A DNA stretch of 64,000 nt from Dryomyza anilis (taxonomy: Eukaryota > Arthropoda > Insecta > Diptera > Dryomyzidae): NCBI GenBank assembly GCA_951804985.1, contig OX638130.1, positions 6,000,791 through 6,064,790 on the forward strand, written 5' to 3'. The position numbers were made by a program, and so were the translations under genes. Position 1 is the stretch's first letter; the number at the start of each line of letters is the position of its first letter. Positions 37,101 to 45,011 of the stretch are shown piece after piece. The notes under the pieces are model-generated. The model was not told where the DNA came from. It worked only from the letters and a program-made list of their open reading frames with translations, and searched no databases.

Positions 37101-39085
37101 TTTCGAAATTTTGTTTTCATTTGGCATTTGACATTTTTAATTTGACAAATAAAACCCTAAAATACGCAAACAAAAATTTATGAACTTTATAAAATTGATT
37201 TGAATCTCCAACTGAGTCCCTATAAAATCCGTTTAAATAATTTACTATATTAAAAGCACAAAATAATTGAAAACCTATTTAGCTTTTACTTTTGTTTCCA
37301 ATTATGACAGAAAAAAACAGTTTTCATTTTTGTTCTTCGTCTTCGGTTTTGTTTCGATTAGTTTTTATTTTTCTCTACTTCTTTTTCCTGTTATTGTTGG
37401 TTCTTTCCATCTAAATTCTAAATTATTCTATCTACTTCTTAAATTTTAAACAAACCACCAAAAAAAAATGCAAAATTCCAATTTAAACCAAAATGAAGTA
37501 CTTAATATTTAAAAATTATAAAAAATAATAAAAATTTCATATTTTAAATTCTTTATTACAGGACTCGCCACTGTCTTCCAAGGTGGCCATGTTCAACAAT
37601 CAGGCACAACAACACAAACAGGCACAGCTGCTGAATCCGTTCTCCGGCCCAGATGGACGCGTCTCGCCAAAACCGCAATTCTCCAAGGATCAGTATGGCA
37701 AGTAAGTTGTATTAATGGAAAATGGTTGCTACTTTACGAATTGTTATTAAATTAAGTATTTTATTTTTTTAGACCACTTGCTGGCAGCTTGACAGAGATG
37801 CGCGGTCAGAAGGCAAACATACATGTTATGCGTGAAATGTTGGAATTGTGTCAGATCATCGACTCGGAGGGCTATAGTGTGAAGGATGAACCCGAAATGC
37901 GTGTGATACCCTTTGGTGAATTGTTCAATGTAAGTTGATGTCTTAAAAAATCATTAATTTCTTTCTGATATTTTTGATCATTTTTGAAATTTACTGTACA
38001 TGTAAAATTTTAGCTCGAAAATAGTTTACTCGAATAGCCCGAGTAAAAAATTACACTGATTCCTAAAATATCCTAAATACTCCTCAAATATTAATCCCAA
38101 AAATATTTTTCTCTTTTGACAGATTTATAACTACATCTCGGACAAATGTGTCGGCATCTGTTTGCGTGCGCGTAAACACAAAATCGTTGACTTCGAGGGT
38201 GAGATGTTATTCCAACGTCGCGACGACAATGTGCCCGTATTTCTGCTCAAGCCCATCAAAGAGATACGTGCGATGCTCAATGAAAAAATGGAGGAGATGA
38301 AACGTGGCTGCAGCCCGGCACCACAGGCCACATCGGTGCTGTTAGATCAGAGCGCACATCAGCAAAAACTGAAGGATCAACAGGGACTGGGACTGCCAAA
38401 GCGAGGTTGCTCAAAATCACGCTCACAATCGCCTGCACCACCCAAGAGTACGGCCTCAACAGCGCCAGCAACACCAACAACTAAAGTAGCACCGCTACCT
38501 ACAGCTGAAATATTGCAGAAAGTTGTGGAAGAGCAACAGAAACTGCTGGAGAAGCAACAAGAAAATGCAGAGAAGCCACCCAAACATTCAACGGTGGCGG
38601 AGAAGCAACAGAAGCCTGTTTCGGCAGAAGAACAACTGCCTTTGACAGAAGAACAGAAGCCTTTGGTGGCGGAACAAAAGTCTTTGGAGGTGGAGACACA
38701 AAAGCCTTTAGAGGTGGAGACACAAAAGCCTTTGGAGGTAGAGGCACAAAAGCCTTTGGAGGTAGAAGCACAAAAGCCGTTGGCAGAGCAACAAACTACG
38801 CCTGAAATCACAGTGGACGCACCAACGACGACTGTAGCAGAAAACGCAGCTGCAGCAGCAGCGGTAGTAGTAACGCCAGCCGTCCCCATTGAGCCAAGTG
38901 TGGTACAATCAATCGAAGCCACTGTCACCGCTGCTGCCGACAACAAAACCGACATAAACAATAATGACGATGCGCTGCCCACTGTCTGTATCGAAGCAAC
39001 CGCCGAGTATGTGCGTCGTGCCTCCGACGAAACGGAGACAGTGGTGTCACAACCGGAAGCGGACGCTGCTGCCAATGTTGTCTAA
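16137..39085 (+). CDS. Costars-domain (ABRA/STARS-like) protein, four coding exons
   Basis: Exons are 16137-16181, 37562-37701, 37773-37929 and 38123-39085. All three introns have GT-AG ends with strong GTAAGT donors, and the phases (0, 2, 0) join exactly to give 434 residues. Residues about 60-162 are a costars domain, found at the C-terminus of ABRA/STARS actin-binding Rho-activating proteins and in small Costars proteins. Visible marks are GSLTEMRG, the VIPFGELFN-IYNYISDK junction, LRARKH and VDFEGEMLFQRRDD. The family acts on actin filaments and feeds Rho/SRF signalling. Here the domain is near the N-terminus and is followed by a 270-residue, low-complexity E/Q/P/A-rich tail with a coiled-coil-like part and an 8-residue repeat. 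I recall the Drosophila relative as CG3630, but this is from memory. AATAAA signals lie at 39269 and 39488. Confidence 0.9.
16696..17412. mobile_element. Palindromic element with ~270-bp inverted arms
   Basis: The left arm (about 16696-16975) is the reverse complement of the right arm (about 17150-17412). Shared phrases are ATGTCAATAATGCATGGGG, AGAGATGCATATTAC, CATGTTTTAGAAAATTAAAT and CACATCTTCAAACCCC. A ~170-bp spacer separates the arms. Just outside, TTATACAGGGTGTTTGG occurs on both sides in direct orientation (16674 and 17431). No transposase is present. Confidence 0.75.
17480..18290. repeat. Diverged intronic repeat, partners near 20.6-20.8 and 22.0-22.1 kb
   Basis: The phrase series TCGATCGAATTCCGA, AATACAAAAAATG and AAACGGATTGAATT (17900-18020) recurs in the same order at 20650-20755. 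A piece around 17775-17870 resembles 22030-22130. Non-coding, family not known. Confidence 0.4.
18400..19935 (+). repeat. Left arm of a large inverted-repeat pair
   Basis: Made of diverged units rich in GAGCGCTC, GGAGCACTCAG, TCATAAATATGAG and GGGCTCATAAAATGGTGTCCTC. From about 19.37 kb the phrase CTACCCAG recurs roughly every 105-120 bp (near 19456, 19560, 19681, 19781, 19896). The reverse complement of the same series, in matching order, is at about 25.7-27.4 kb. The arm is interrupted by the MITE at 18568-18935. Confidence 0.7.
18568..18935. mobile_element. 368-bp hAT-type MITE with perfect 8-bp target duplication
   Basis: The terminal inverted repeats run at least 33 bp, beginning CATGATACAAATATTTAC and reaching GATCACTCT. 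The left arm then has a ~34-bp insertion before the match resumes (AGGCAAGTTTTTT). The flanks are the identical 8-mer CAGAAAAG (18560-18567 and 18936-18943). An 8-bp duplication is the hAT-superfamily size. There is no coding capacity, so it is non-autonomous. Confidence 0.85.
19936..22229. other. Intronic AT-rich DNA, no gene supported
   Basis: Open frames near 20529, 21033 and 21404 are AT-rich and lack domains. The phrase AGGGGATTCATATCAA at about 20176 recurs at 63491, so one boundary of a dispersed repeat probably lies here. Confidence 0.4.
22230..23110. repeat. Direct repeat pair flanking an AACCTCATG-rich insert
   Basis: 22255-22450 (CACGTCAGG, GAACCAAATGTAG, CTATC near its end) matches 22918-23080 in the same orientation. 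Between them, 22610-22915 repeats the words CATGAGGTT or AACCTCATG in both orientations (22632, 22682, 22766, 22867). This looks like a small transposon inserted into an older repeat; the family is unknown. Confidence 0.5.
23220..23830. repeat. GAGACAA-word repeat block related to the 6.2-8.2 kb array
   Basis: Short words such as cGAGACAAatctt, GGGACAATTCTTGCC and AAAGTTCCCGA recur. A ~131-bp segment is duplicated in tandem (start TCAAATATTT near 23352 and 23483). Open frames here are by-products of the repeat. Confidence 0.7.
23831..25530. other. Intronic AT-rich DNA
   Basis: Poly-A and poly-T tracts and chance frames only. Around 24.12-24.20 kb there is a phrase (GCCAGAAATACG) shared with 12.3 kb. 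No gene or complete element is recognised. Confidence 0.4.
25531..25682. repeat. Perfect 20-bp tandem repeat, 7 copies, with an inverted cap
   Basis: Seven identical units of ATTCATATTCATATATGAGT run from 25531 to 25670. They are followed at once by ATGAATATGAAT, the reverse complement of the unit's first half. The last unit plus this cap can form a hairpin. The perfect identity points to very recent expansion. Confidence 0.95.
26617..27170 (+). mobile_element. Mariner-type transposon remnant 1 (5' half kept)
   Basis: The right end (…GTAGCGCTCTTATTGAAAAACCCT) reads, reversed, like the damaged left end near 26617-26640 (…GACGCTACAAAAGT). Together they show inverted ends of about 28-30 bp. The interior has lost everything between the DNA-binding half of the transposase and the 3' end. 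A short repeat, TTACAAAAT, marks the junction at about 27077-27095. TTA follows the right end, as in the other two copies. Confidence 0.8.
26723..27097 (+). pseudogene. Mariner-type transposase, N-terminal DNA-binding half only
   Basis: About 124 residues from the ATG at 26723 to a stop just after HPYKI. It contains the paired helix-turn-helix part of a mariner-like transposase: QQRVEIIKIYY at the start, then STLRALRP, a second helix-turn-helix ending SVTSLWRILRKDL, and the HPYKI linker. The catalytic DDE/D domain is absent. The product could bind transposon ends but not cut or join DNA. The missing half is the part preserved in the copy at 62.55-63.44 kb. Confidence 0.85.
27401..28420. other. 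Intronic AT-rich DNA
   Basis: No gene or clear repeat. The minus-strand frame at 27548-27814 has no recognisable domain. Confidence 0.4.
28421..28642 (-). mobile_element. 222-bp MITE with CACCCA ends and TA target site
   Basis: Starts CACCCAAAAAAAATCCC and ends with the near reverse complement …TTTTTGGATG. TA lies directly on both sides, as for Tc1/mariner-type insertions. Internal phrases (AAATTGGTCAATAGG, ATGGCAATGTCATGGTATTTTC) match the 221-bp copy at 61251-61471 in the opposite orientation. Confidence 0.85.
28660..29400. repeat. T/G-only-biased low-complexity stretch
   Basis: About 740 bp dominated by (T)3-5G words such as TTTTTGTGTTTTTGG, with very little A or C on this strand. Three overlapping plus-strand frames (29056-29387) encode only F/C/V/L-rich peptides. 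They result from this composition and are not membrane proteins. Confidence 0.85.
29401..30825. other. Intronic AT-rich DNA
   Basis: Long T- and A-rich stretches and chance frames. Nothing assignable. Confidence 0.4.
30826..32025. repeat. Weak inverted repeat of GTAGG/CCTGCTATAGG phrases around a small element
   Basis: GTAGGCAAAGGTGGG and GGTTCCCTGCTATAGC (30829-30885) face GTTTCCTGCTATAGGGAGCCTAC (31961-31983) and GCTACCTTTCCCTTCC (31850-31866) in reversed or mixed orientation. The family is unknown. Confidence 0.35.
31125..31492. mobile_element. ~370-bp element with GGGCGTTTTCGT-type ends
   Basis: The right end reads, reversed, GGGCGTTTTCGTTTATTAG. The left end has CACGTAAATCATTTCAGAGC. 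Interior phrases (ATTCCGAATATTGTCAGAGT, ACTCAACCTGAAGACTCTGA) are nearly identical to 41335-41405 inside the element upstream of the glycosidase gene. The two loci are therefore copies of one family. The plus-strand frame 31419-31628 starts within it and extends past its right end; it is not supported as a gene. Confidence 0.65.
32026..32339. other. Intronic AT-rich DNA
   Basis: No feature recognised. Confidence 0.4.
32340..32940. promoter_or_regulatory. GC-richer island inside the giant intron, possible alternative promoter or enhancer
   Basis: 32340-32600 and 32885-32940 are clearly less AT-rich than anything else in the intron and look non-repetitive. The segment contains a 16-bp palindromic word (TTGACGCTCAAGCGTCAA), CA/GACA-rich pieces (CAGACAGACACTCACACA) and a GCCGCCGCC run. 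I see no open frame or TATA box. It could be an alternative 5' exon or an intronic enhancer of the costars gene; this is inference from composition only. Confidence 0.35.
32941..33700. other. Intronic AT-rich DNA
   Basis: The minus-strand frame at 32936-33256 has no domain. Nothing else is assignable. Confidence 0.4.
33701..34386. mobile_element. ~686-bp DNA element with CCCTACGGGGAA-type inverted ends
   Basis: The left end CCCTACGGGGAA matches the reversed right end (CCCCTGCGGGAAAA). The phrase AGACCTTTAGACCTATCAC occurs in similar forms at about 33820, 33880 and 34272, and words with ACCGGTC occur at both sides. The interior has no transposase. The flanks AGTGAATAAA and AGTGATATA are similar but not identical, so the target-duplication size is unclear. 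Confidence 0.6.
35230..35740 (+). repeat. Dispersed ~500-bp repeat, partner at 60.54-61.05 kb
   Basis: Shared phrases in order: GGTTAGATCACATGGG, GTCGGTCTAAGGCGACTATA, TGCGGTTACCAT, ACGAATCCTGAAA, ATAAGTGGTCGGTT, CTTCTAGTTTTTCTGTAAT. The copy at 60.54-61.05 kb has the same orientation. No coding capacity was seen; it is a non-autonomous element of unknown family. Confidence 0.7.
36050..36790 (+). repeat. Direct repeat pair with a CCAAACTCACC microrepeat between
   Basis: 36065-36350 (ACGCCCATTTT, TTTTTGGTGTAT, CAGATT, CATAGCAAAA, GGGGAGTTGCAC, CCCATAGAACCC-like) recurs at 36555-36785. 36398-36475 consists of 5-6 imperfect copies of ACCAAACTCACC. A smaller duplication (CCATGGATTATCCTAAAAC) occurs at 36190 and 36232. 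Confidence 0.6.
36791..37561. other. End of intron 1, AT-rich
   Basis: No feature besides the acceptor TTTATTACAG ending at 37561. Confidence 0.45.
37562..37701 (+). CDS. Costars gene, coding exon 2
   Basis: Begins DSPLSSKVAMF after a TTATTACAG acceptor and ends QYG plus two bases of a Lys codon before GTAAGT. Gln-rich (QAQQHKQAQ), upstream of the domain proper. The 140-bp length gives phase 2, which matches exon 3. Confidence 0.9.
37773..37929 (+). CDS. Costars gene, coding exon 3
   Basis: Encodes PLAGSLTEMRGQKANIHV to FGELFN, the first half of the costars domain. The acceptor is TTTTTTTAG and the donor GTAAGT, after a 71-bp intron. Confidence 0.92.
38123..39085 (+). CDS. Costars gene, coding exon 4
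   Basis: Begins IYNYISDK after TTTTGACAG, completes the costars domain (LRARKHKIVDFEGEM, FLLKPIKEI), then encodes the low-complexity tail and stops with TAA at 39083-39085. Other-strand frames over 38377-39075 are shadows of this biased sequence. Confidence 0.93.
   Translation: MYNYISDKCVGICLRARKHKIVDFEGEMLFQRRDDNVPVFLLKPIKEIRAMLNEKMEEMKRGCSPAPQATSVLLDQSAHQQKLKDQQGLGLPKRGCSKSRSQSPAPPKSTASTAPATPTTKVAPLPTAEILQKVVEEQQKLLEKQQENAEKPPKHSTVAEKQQKPVSAEEQLPLTEEQKPLVAEQKSLEVETQKPLEVETQKPLEVEAQKPLEVEAQKPLAEQQTTPEITVDAPTTTVAENAAAAAAVVVTPAVPIEPSVVQSIEATVTAAADNKTDINNNDDALPTVCIEATAEYVRRASDETETVVSQPEADAAANVV
38675..38779 (+). repeat. 24-bp coding tandem repeat (QKPLEVET/A)
   Basis: Four-plus units of eight residues (QKPLEVET or QKPLEVEA) at about residues 299-333 of the costars protein. 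The units keep the frame and are nearly identical at DNA level, so copy number is likely to vary between individuals. Confidence 0.85.
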
Positions 39086-41190
39086 AAAAAAAAAGTTCCA
39101 GCTACCAAAGAGCTTTCGAATATTTGTCTAGTTTTAGTTTGCACAATGATTAGAAACAAAGAAATATTAAAACAAAATTGATTAAGATTATGTGACGCAC
39201 TTTTAGCAAATAGTTACAAAATATCTATACTTTTAAACAATTAATCAAATAGTAATATTTTATCACAAAATAAAATATAAAAAATGCAAAAGCAAAAGAA
39301 AAGGTTGAAAAAACACTAGTTATAGTGAAATGAATTAATTTTAGACACTAAAACTAATTTTAAACGCAAACATTTAGTATGAATATTTAACATAACATAT
39401 TTAAATGTAAAACTATTTAACTATAATTTATGTATACAGCAGATAAATTAAATTGTACATACACACGAACATGCAATCAATATATAAAATAAACCAAAAT
39501 ATAAAAACAAACAAAAAAAAGCAATTTTTAGTTTCTTTTTTTTAAATTGAATCTGCTTAAGTTCTTCTTAAGAGCCCAAACTATTTAAAAATTAAAAGTC
39601 GGATTTTAAACAAGTTTCAAATCTATCAATTTTCAAAAAGAAAACATCCAAAAAAGCAACTTCATATTAGTCAAATCCCAATGGAATAAAAAAAAAGAAT
39701 ACAAATTGTCCGACTACACAAAAAATATCCGATAACACTGATTTATATCTCCATAACCATTAAACATACAATCTCCAATTTAAAAACCAAGTTCTCTTTA
39801 GAATTCTATACACTTCTTAATTTTTTTTTTTTTAAATCGCTTCAGTGGTTCCAAAAATAATGAATTTGACAACTTTTTTAAAGCGTTTGGCCATGCGCAG
39901 TAGAATTCTGGAAAAATTCAAAATATACCAATTTCTCGAAAAAAAAAACAATGACGCAGTTGTAATCTGAACTACCAAATTAAAACGTGAGCAGTGACAT
40001 AAAACATAAAACTTATTTCCCGCAGACCATAAATCAAACTTCTGCCAACATCAATTCTGAAAATGTATCGATTTTAAAATACATTCTTCGAGAATGAAAA
40101 AACCACCAAGATTTAACACGATTTGCTTAAATGAAATACCTAAGAAATGTATTCCAAAAATGCAAGACTACCTTTTATCAAATTCCGCGAAATTGGTGTT
40201 TCTCATCATTACGATTCGGTATTTCTTTTTTTTAGGTTATGTCGCGCGGTAAAATTCCAAAACTATTTTAAACCAATTAAATTTATAAGCATTTTATTAT
40301 ATTAAAATTAAATGCATTTTATATACCTTATAATTAATTAGTAAATTGTCATATATATGAACAAAAATTTACTGCTTGCCACGAAATTTTATAATTGTTG
40401 CCACTGCAATTAGCAGCGCAAATTCGGCGGTGGCGGCGGCAGACATGCATAGCTACAGTATTTAACTAAAAACCTATAAAATATCAATTATAATTATTGA
40501 TGATTAATTAATGCATTAAATTTGTCTTACATATTGCAAAGATTTCCGAATCCAAATTACAACAGCTAGACAGGAATCAGGCATTAAACACGTGGAGATG
40601 CAATTGCATAAAAGCTTTTTTTGTTATCGATAAAAATGTGCCGCACAAATGTTCGATAACAATCGATGATAACAATCGACTGTTTTTCTATTCATTTTTA
40701 ATGATTTCCGATTTCCCTACATTTTTCATAAATTTTGCAATTTAACAATCTGTCAGCCATTGAAAAATCTTGCATGCATTAAAAACAATTACAAAAAATG
40801 TAATTTCTAAAAAATCTTTACTAAAATCTCATATAAACAAATATCACAACAAATTTCATGTATTCTGAATTTCAAAAATCTTACATAAAATTTGAAATAT
40901 AAAAAAACGCAATAAAACTACGTTAAAAGGTGATTTCTATATTCAAAAATATTTAATAAACAAATCGTCACGCGAGAATGTATTTGGCTCATGCGCCATT
41001 GAGTTGATTTCGAGCGAAGTCGATGCTGATCAACGGATAACGGAATTAGCAATATATATATTTATCCAATTCTTAACTCCTTTAGCCAAAAATTACGTTT
41101 GAGCTAAATAAATTCTTAGGTGACGAAATATTGAAATTCATAATTTTACTTTATGGCCATATTTATAAACCGACTTTAAATTCTTTATAT
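39086..41190. other. 3' UTR of the costars gene and intergenic DNA
   Basis: AATAAA at 39269-39274 and 39488-39493 are plausible polyadenylation signals. From about 39.5 to 41.19 kb no gene is seen. 40.41-40.45 kb has a short GGCGGTGGCGGCGG run, and 40.62-40.68 kb has several ATCGAT/TATCGATA words like DREF sites. Confidence 0.5.
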
Positions 41191-41191
41191 T

Positions 41192-42737
41192 GGGCGTTTT
41201 CGTAAATCAACTCAGAACACTCTGAGTTCAACCTGAAAGCAATTTTTATTTATGTTTACATTTGACAGTTGAAGATCCAGTTGTTTTTAAATCATATCTG
41301 GGTGTTTTCGTAAATCATTGCAGAACAGAGCTCTTAACATGATCTGAATATTCCGAATATTGTCAGAGTCGAACGCAATCTGAACTCAACCCGAAGACTC
41401 TGATTTAAATTACTCCGTAAGATTGCCGTTTTGTTGTAGTCGTTTACGTTTATACTCCAACTCAACGGCACCGATTTTCTTCCGTTTTTGGTGTACATTT
41501 GAATTCATTTGACTTTGTGTACATGAACAATAAGCTTGGAGGATCACAGTTGGTGAATGCATCTCTCGAACACCAAACAAGATAAGTGAATAAAATATAT
41601 ATAAAATACGCTTTTATTCAAAATATCTTTGGAGAATTTGCATACATTTACAGTCCCATCTTTTGAGAATCTCCGATGGTTTCATACGTCTTTCAAATCA
41701 AAAAGGACTATATCTAAGAGCTCCTGAAAATTGGTTATAAAGTTTACGGAAAATGTGCGAAGCAAAATTGTCTTGGATTTTTGGCTAATAAACGTCCAAA
41801 GAGACTCATTCAAGTCCTATGACAACTGCAATCCAGTTTAAGTGATATCTATAATTATTTTGGTCTTTGTTGACACGAAATCGATGATGAAAATACCATG
41901 AGGAATTTCAGTAGATTACAAAATTATAAACACCAATTATGTTGTTTAGTAAAATTTGTATGTTTCGTATTCAATTTTATTCATAATAACTTTGTTTCTT
42001 GTAAAATAAAAATATGCCTGAGGCCATTTGTATGGTAATAAAACGGTGTTTTTAATGTATTCATTCCGTTTTTCATACAGATCTACAGTACGTTAACGGA
42101 CCTTCGAAACGCAATCTCAACGGACTCACTCCGTATTTTGTACAGAATGGCGGTCCGTTAAGGGACCGTCAAAACGTAATATCAACGGATGCATTCCGTA
42201 TTTCATCCAGTATGACGGTCCGTAAACGTACCATCGAAACGTACTCTCGACGGACTCACTCCGTTTGTCATCCAGTATGACGGTCCGTTAACGTACCGTC
42301 GAAACGTACTCTCAACGGATTCGAAATCCGTTTCTATGTTCCTCTTTATCCGTTCACTGAACCGTTTTCGTATCCAGAAAACGGAACATTTACGGAATTG
42401 TATTCCGTATTGCTGTTCCGTATACGGCACCGTTAACGGACCGTTTTATTTCTTGGGTACATTTGCAGTGCCATATTTTGCGGATCTCTGATGGATTTAA
42501 TCGACTTTCAGTTCAAAAAGGACTAAATCAAAGTGCTCTGAAAATGTGATTTAAAGTTTGCGGATAATGTGCGATGCAAAATTATCTTGGCTTTTTGGCT
42601 AATAGAACCTCCATTACTCATTGCAGACTCACAGAGACTCATTCAAGCCCTGTGATAACTGCAATCCAGTTAAAGCGATATATCAGATCTTTTTTTGACT
42701 CTTCGAGCACAGTTCAAAACTAATACACGAAACGTCC
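41192..42737. mobile_element. ~1.55-kb element with GGGCGTTTTCGT ends, direct repeats and a 65-bp array
   Basis: The left end GGGCGTTTTCGTAAATCA and the reversed right end (GGACGTTTCGTGTATTAG) are imperfect inverted repeats; the same ends mark the element at 31125-31492. Inside, 41635-41870 is repeated in the same orientation at 42460-42690 (AAAAGGACTA, CTTGG-TTTTTGGCTAATA, GAGACTCATTCAAG). A 65-bp tandem array lies between them. The element ends about 280 bp upstream of the glycosidase ATG. Confidence 0.65.
42060..42330. repeat. 65-bp tandem repeat rich in CGGTCCGTTAACG
   Basis: CGGTCCGTTA-type words recur at 42086, 42151, 42216 and 42281, exactly 65 bp apart. Each unit also has CAACGGACTCACTCCGT and CATCCAGTATGA. 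The following 120 bp holds degenerate CCGTT/AACGG words. Confidence 0.9.
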
Positions 42738-43018
42738 ATTGTCATCAAAATGCCCCTCATAAATTTACCATATATTGTGGTTTTATTGTGCGATAAAACA
42801 AAAATGAAAATACCCCTTGATAAAAATGAAAAAGTCACATTGTTCACGTGACTGTTCACTAGAGTCTGGCAACACCCACATCTATTTCGCAGTGAGCAAT
42901 TGAAAAAAAAATTGTTATCAATTAAAAAAAATAAATAAACATGTGGATATCTTAGGATAGTTGTAATAATTAAAAAATTTGTAACAAGCACCAGTAACGT
43001 ACGCGAAACGCACGTAAG

Positions 43019-44941
43019 ATGGACGAAGAAACGAAGGAATTATATAAAAAACTAGAGGCTGAGCCGCTGTTAACCAACAAACAGTTGCTGGAATTCGATG
43101 TGCGTAGTGGAGACATCGATTGGAAAGAACATATTGTGCCACTTCAGGCCCGTTCTGAGCCTGTCTATCTGCAAAGACAATTCAATGAATTGAATAGTTA
43201 TCGTGAGCCAATTGGTGAGCATAACCGACGAGAGTTGCTCGTCTGTCACGACATGATGGGCAACTATCTGGAGGATCGACACTATAACTCATCGAAGAAA
43301 TACGATGACTATCGTTTCTATCACTGGGCGGCGGTGGATTACTTCTGTTACTTCAGCCATCAATATGTGACAATACCGCCCTGCGGTTGGATTAATGCAG
43401 CGCATAAACACGGCGTACGTGTGCTTGGTACCTATATTGTGGAGGGCGCGGAGGGCAGTGCACAACTGCATGAGCTGCTGACATCGCGTGACATTATCGA
43501 ACAGTTCATCGAGGCGCTTGTGCGGCTCTGTCTCCACTTTGGCTACGAAGGTTGGCTGGTGAATATCGAATGTAAGGTGGATGCCGAGCTCATGGAGAAC
43601 CTTTACTATATGCTGGAGCGTTTGCGCACCTGCATACAGGAACGAGTTGCCAGCGGCACCGTTTTCTGGTACGACAGCGTCATCGAAACTGGCGAATTGC
43701 TATGGCAAAATGAAATCAACGATAAAAATGTTCGTTTCTTTCGAGCAGCCGATGCCATGTTGTTGAACTACACCTGGAAGACGGCAAGTCTGGAGGCGAC
43801 CGCAGAATGTTGTGCCGTGGAGGAGATACGCAATCATCGCGCTTTTGTGGGCATTGATGTTTTCGGACGTGGCCAGCTGGCTAAGTTTCAGAGCAAAGAA
43901 ACACTGGCGCATATTGTGAAACATCGTTTCTCAACGGGTATTTTTGCGCCTGGCTGGACATTCGAGACGCTGCAGCAATATAGCTATGATATAAAGCAGC
44001 CGCTGGGTTGTGCGGCAGTTAACAAAGCATTTCTGCGGCGCAATGAGAAATTCTGGTGGTGTCTGTGGCAACATCTGGCGACGCATCCCTATAAAAATTT
44101 GCCATTCGAGACAGACTTTTGTCTGGGCTCGGGTTTGCATGATTTTGTGCAGGGCGTCAAGTGTGGTTGTAGCGAAAAAGAGGAAAAGAAGACGACGGCG
44201 GAGGAGGTGCAAGATGCACGTTTCTTTAATTTAACACGTCAATCTTTGCAGCCGTCGGTGCCGCTGCATGATTTGGCCGAGCGTCACTATGCGGATGCCT
44301 TTAATGGTGGCAGCTCGTTGCGCATACTCAAAGCCAATCAGCTGTTTCGTGTGTTCATGGGCGATTTTAGATTTCAACGTGGTGGTCTAGTTTTTGCATA
44401 TGCCTACAAAATGCAAAACCTGCCTGAGGCTATTAGTAAAACAGTTGTCGAGCAGGACAAAAACAATGAAGCGTCGTCGCCGTCACCGCCTAGCTTCGAT
44501 TGTGTGCTACGTATATGTGCGGGCAATAATTCGCGCGATTGTCAATTGTACCTGGGAGATTATGCTGGCGCGATAAACGTTGAACAGGGACATTGTCAGA
44601 TATCACCCTTTAATGCCAAATACAATGAACTGCTGACGGATGCGCTTTGCTCCAGCAGTTTGGCATTGGATTTGAATGTGGCGCAATCGAATGGCTGGCA
44701 GGTGCGTTACTATGTGGCCGCTTTTGATGGACCGGTGCAGGTTAAAGATATCGGCGTTTTATATCGCAAATCGTGCGTAGATGTAGCGACGTTGGAAACG
44801 ACGAGGACGGCAGAGCAAAAGGAGTCCTCACCACTGCTGGGCGCCGTATTTCTGAATGAGTTCGATATTAATGCCTATCATTTTCCGGTGGACAGCAATA
44901 TTGCATTGCTGCAGATCTATGGCAATGATTTGCTCAATTAG
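43019..44941 (+). CDS. Cytosolic endo-beta-N-acetylglucosaminidase (glycoside hydrolase family 85)
   Basis: ENGase cleaves the GlcNAc-beta-1,4-GlcNAc core of N-glycans in the cytosol, acting on free glycans and misfolded glycoproteins from ER-associated degradation. The 640-residue protein has no signal peptide, as expected. Residues about 100-390 form the GH85 barrel: YFCYFSHQYVTIPPCGWINAAHKHGVRVLGT at 108-138 (position-wise), then GYEGWLVNIE, in which Asn182 and Glu184 match the catalytic Asn-x-Glu of the family. Residues about 440-640 look like the beta-sandwich that follows in animal ENGases. A run of K/E residues near 385-400 (EKEEKKTTAEE) is a likely loop insert. The gene is a single exon with fly-like GC-rich codons. 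AATAAA lies at 45006. I recall the Drosophila relative as CG5613, from memory. Confidence 0.95.
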   Translation: MDEETKELYKKLEAEPLLTNKQLLEFDVRSGDIDWKEHIVPLQARSEPVYLQRQFNELNSYREPIGEHNRRELLVCHDMMGNYLEDRHYNSSKKYDDYRFYHWAAVDYFCYFSHQYVTIPPCGWINAAHKHGVRVLGTYIVEGAEGSAQLHELLTSRDIIEQFIEALVRLCLHFGYEGWLVNIECKVDAELMENLYYMLERLRTCIQERVASGTVFWYDSVIETGELLWQNEINDKNVRFFRAADAMLLNYTWKTASLEATAECCAVEEIRNHRAFVGIDVFGRGQLAKFQSKETLAHIVKHRFSTGIFAPGWTFETLQQYSYDIKQPLGCAAVNKAFLRRNEKFWWCLWQHLATHPYKNLPFETDFCLGSGLHDFVQGVKCGCSEKEEKKTTAEEVQDARFFNLTRQSLQPSVPLHDLAERHYADAFNGGSSLRILKANQLFRVFMGDFRFQRGGLVFAYAYKMQNLPEAISKTVVEQDKNNEASSPSPPSFDCVLRICAGNNSRDCQLYLGDYAGAINVEQGHCQISPFNAKYNELLTDALCSSSLALDLNVAQSNGWQVRYYVAAFDGPVQVKDIGVLYRKSCVDVATLETTRTAEQKESSPLLGAVFLNEFDINAYHFPVDSNIALLQIYGNDLLN

Positions 44942-45005
44942 GCGCATTTTTTTTTCAATTGCAATATCAAGTGCATTTATAAAGACAATTTATACAATTT
45001 TATAA

Positions 45006-45011
45006 AATAAA
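45006..45011 (+). terminator. Polyadenylation signal of the glycosidase gene
   Basis: Canonical AATAAA, 65 bp after the stop codon. Confidence 0.6.

Larger units (their letters stand above)
16182..37561 (+). other. 21.4-kb first intron of the costars gene
   Basis: Runs from the GTAAGT donor at 16182 to the TTATTACAG acceptor ending at 37561. No other convincing host gene was found inside, on either strand. The space is filled by transposon remnants, tandem repeats and AT-rich DNA, listed separately. Confidence 0.75.

Noticed and set aside
38377..39075. 232-residue minus-strand frame rich in Ser, Ala and Cys
   Set aside because: It is antisense to the well-supported last exon of the costars gene and arises from its biased codon use.
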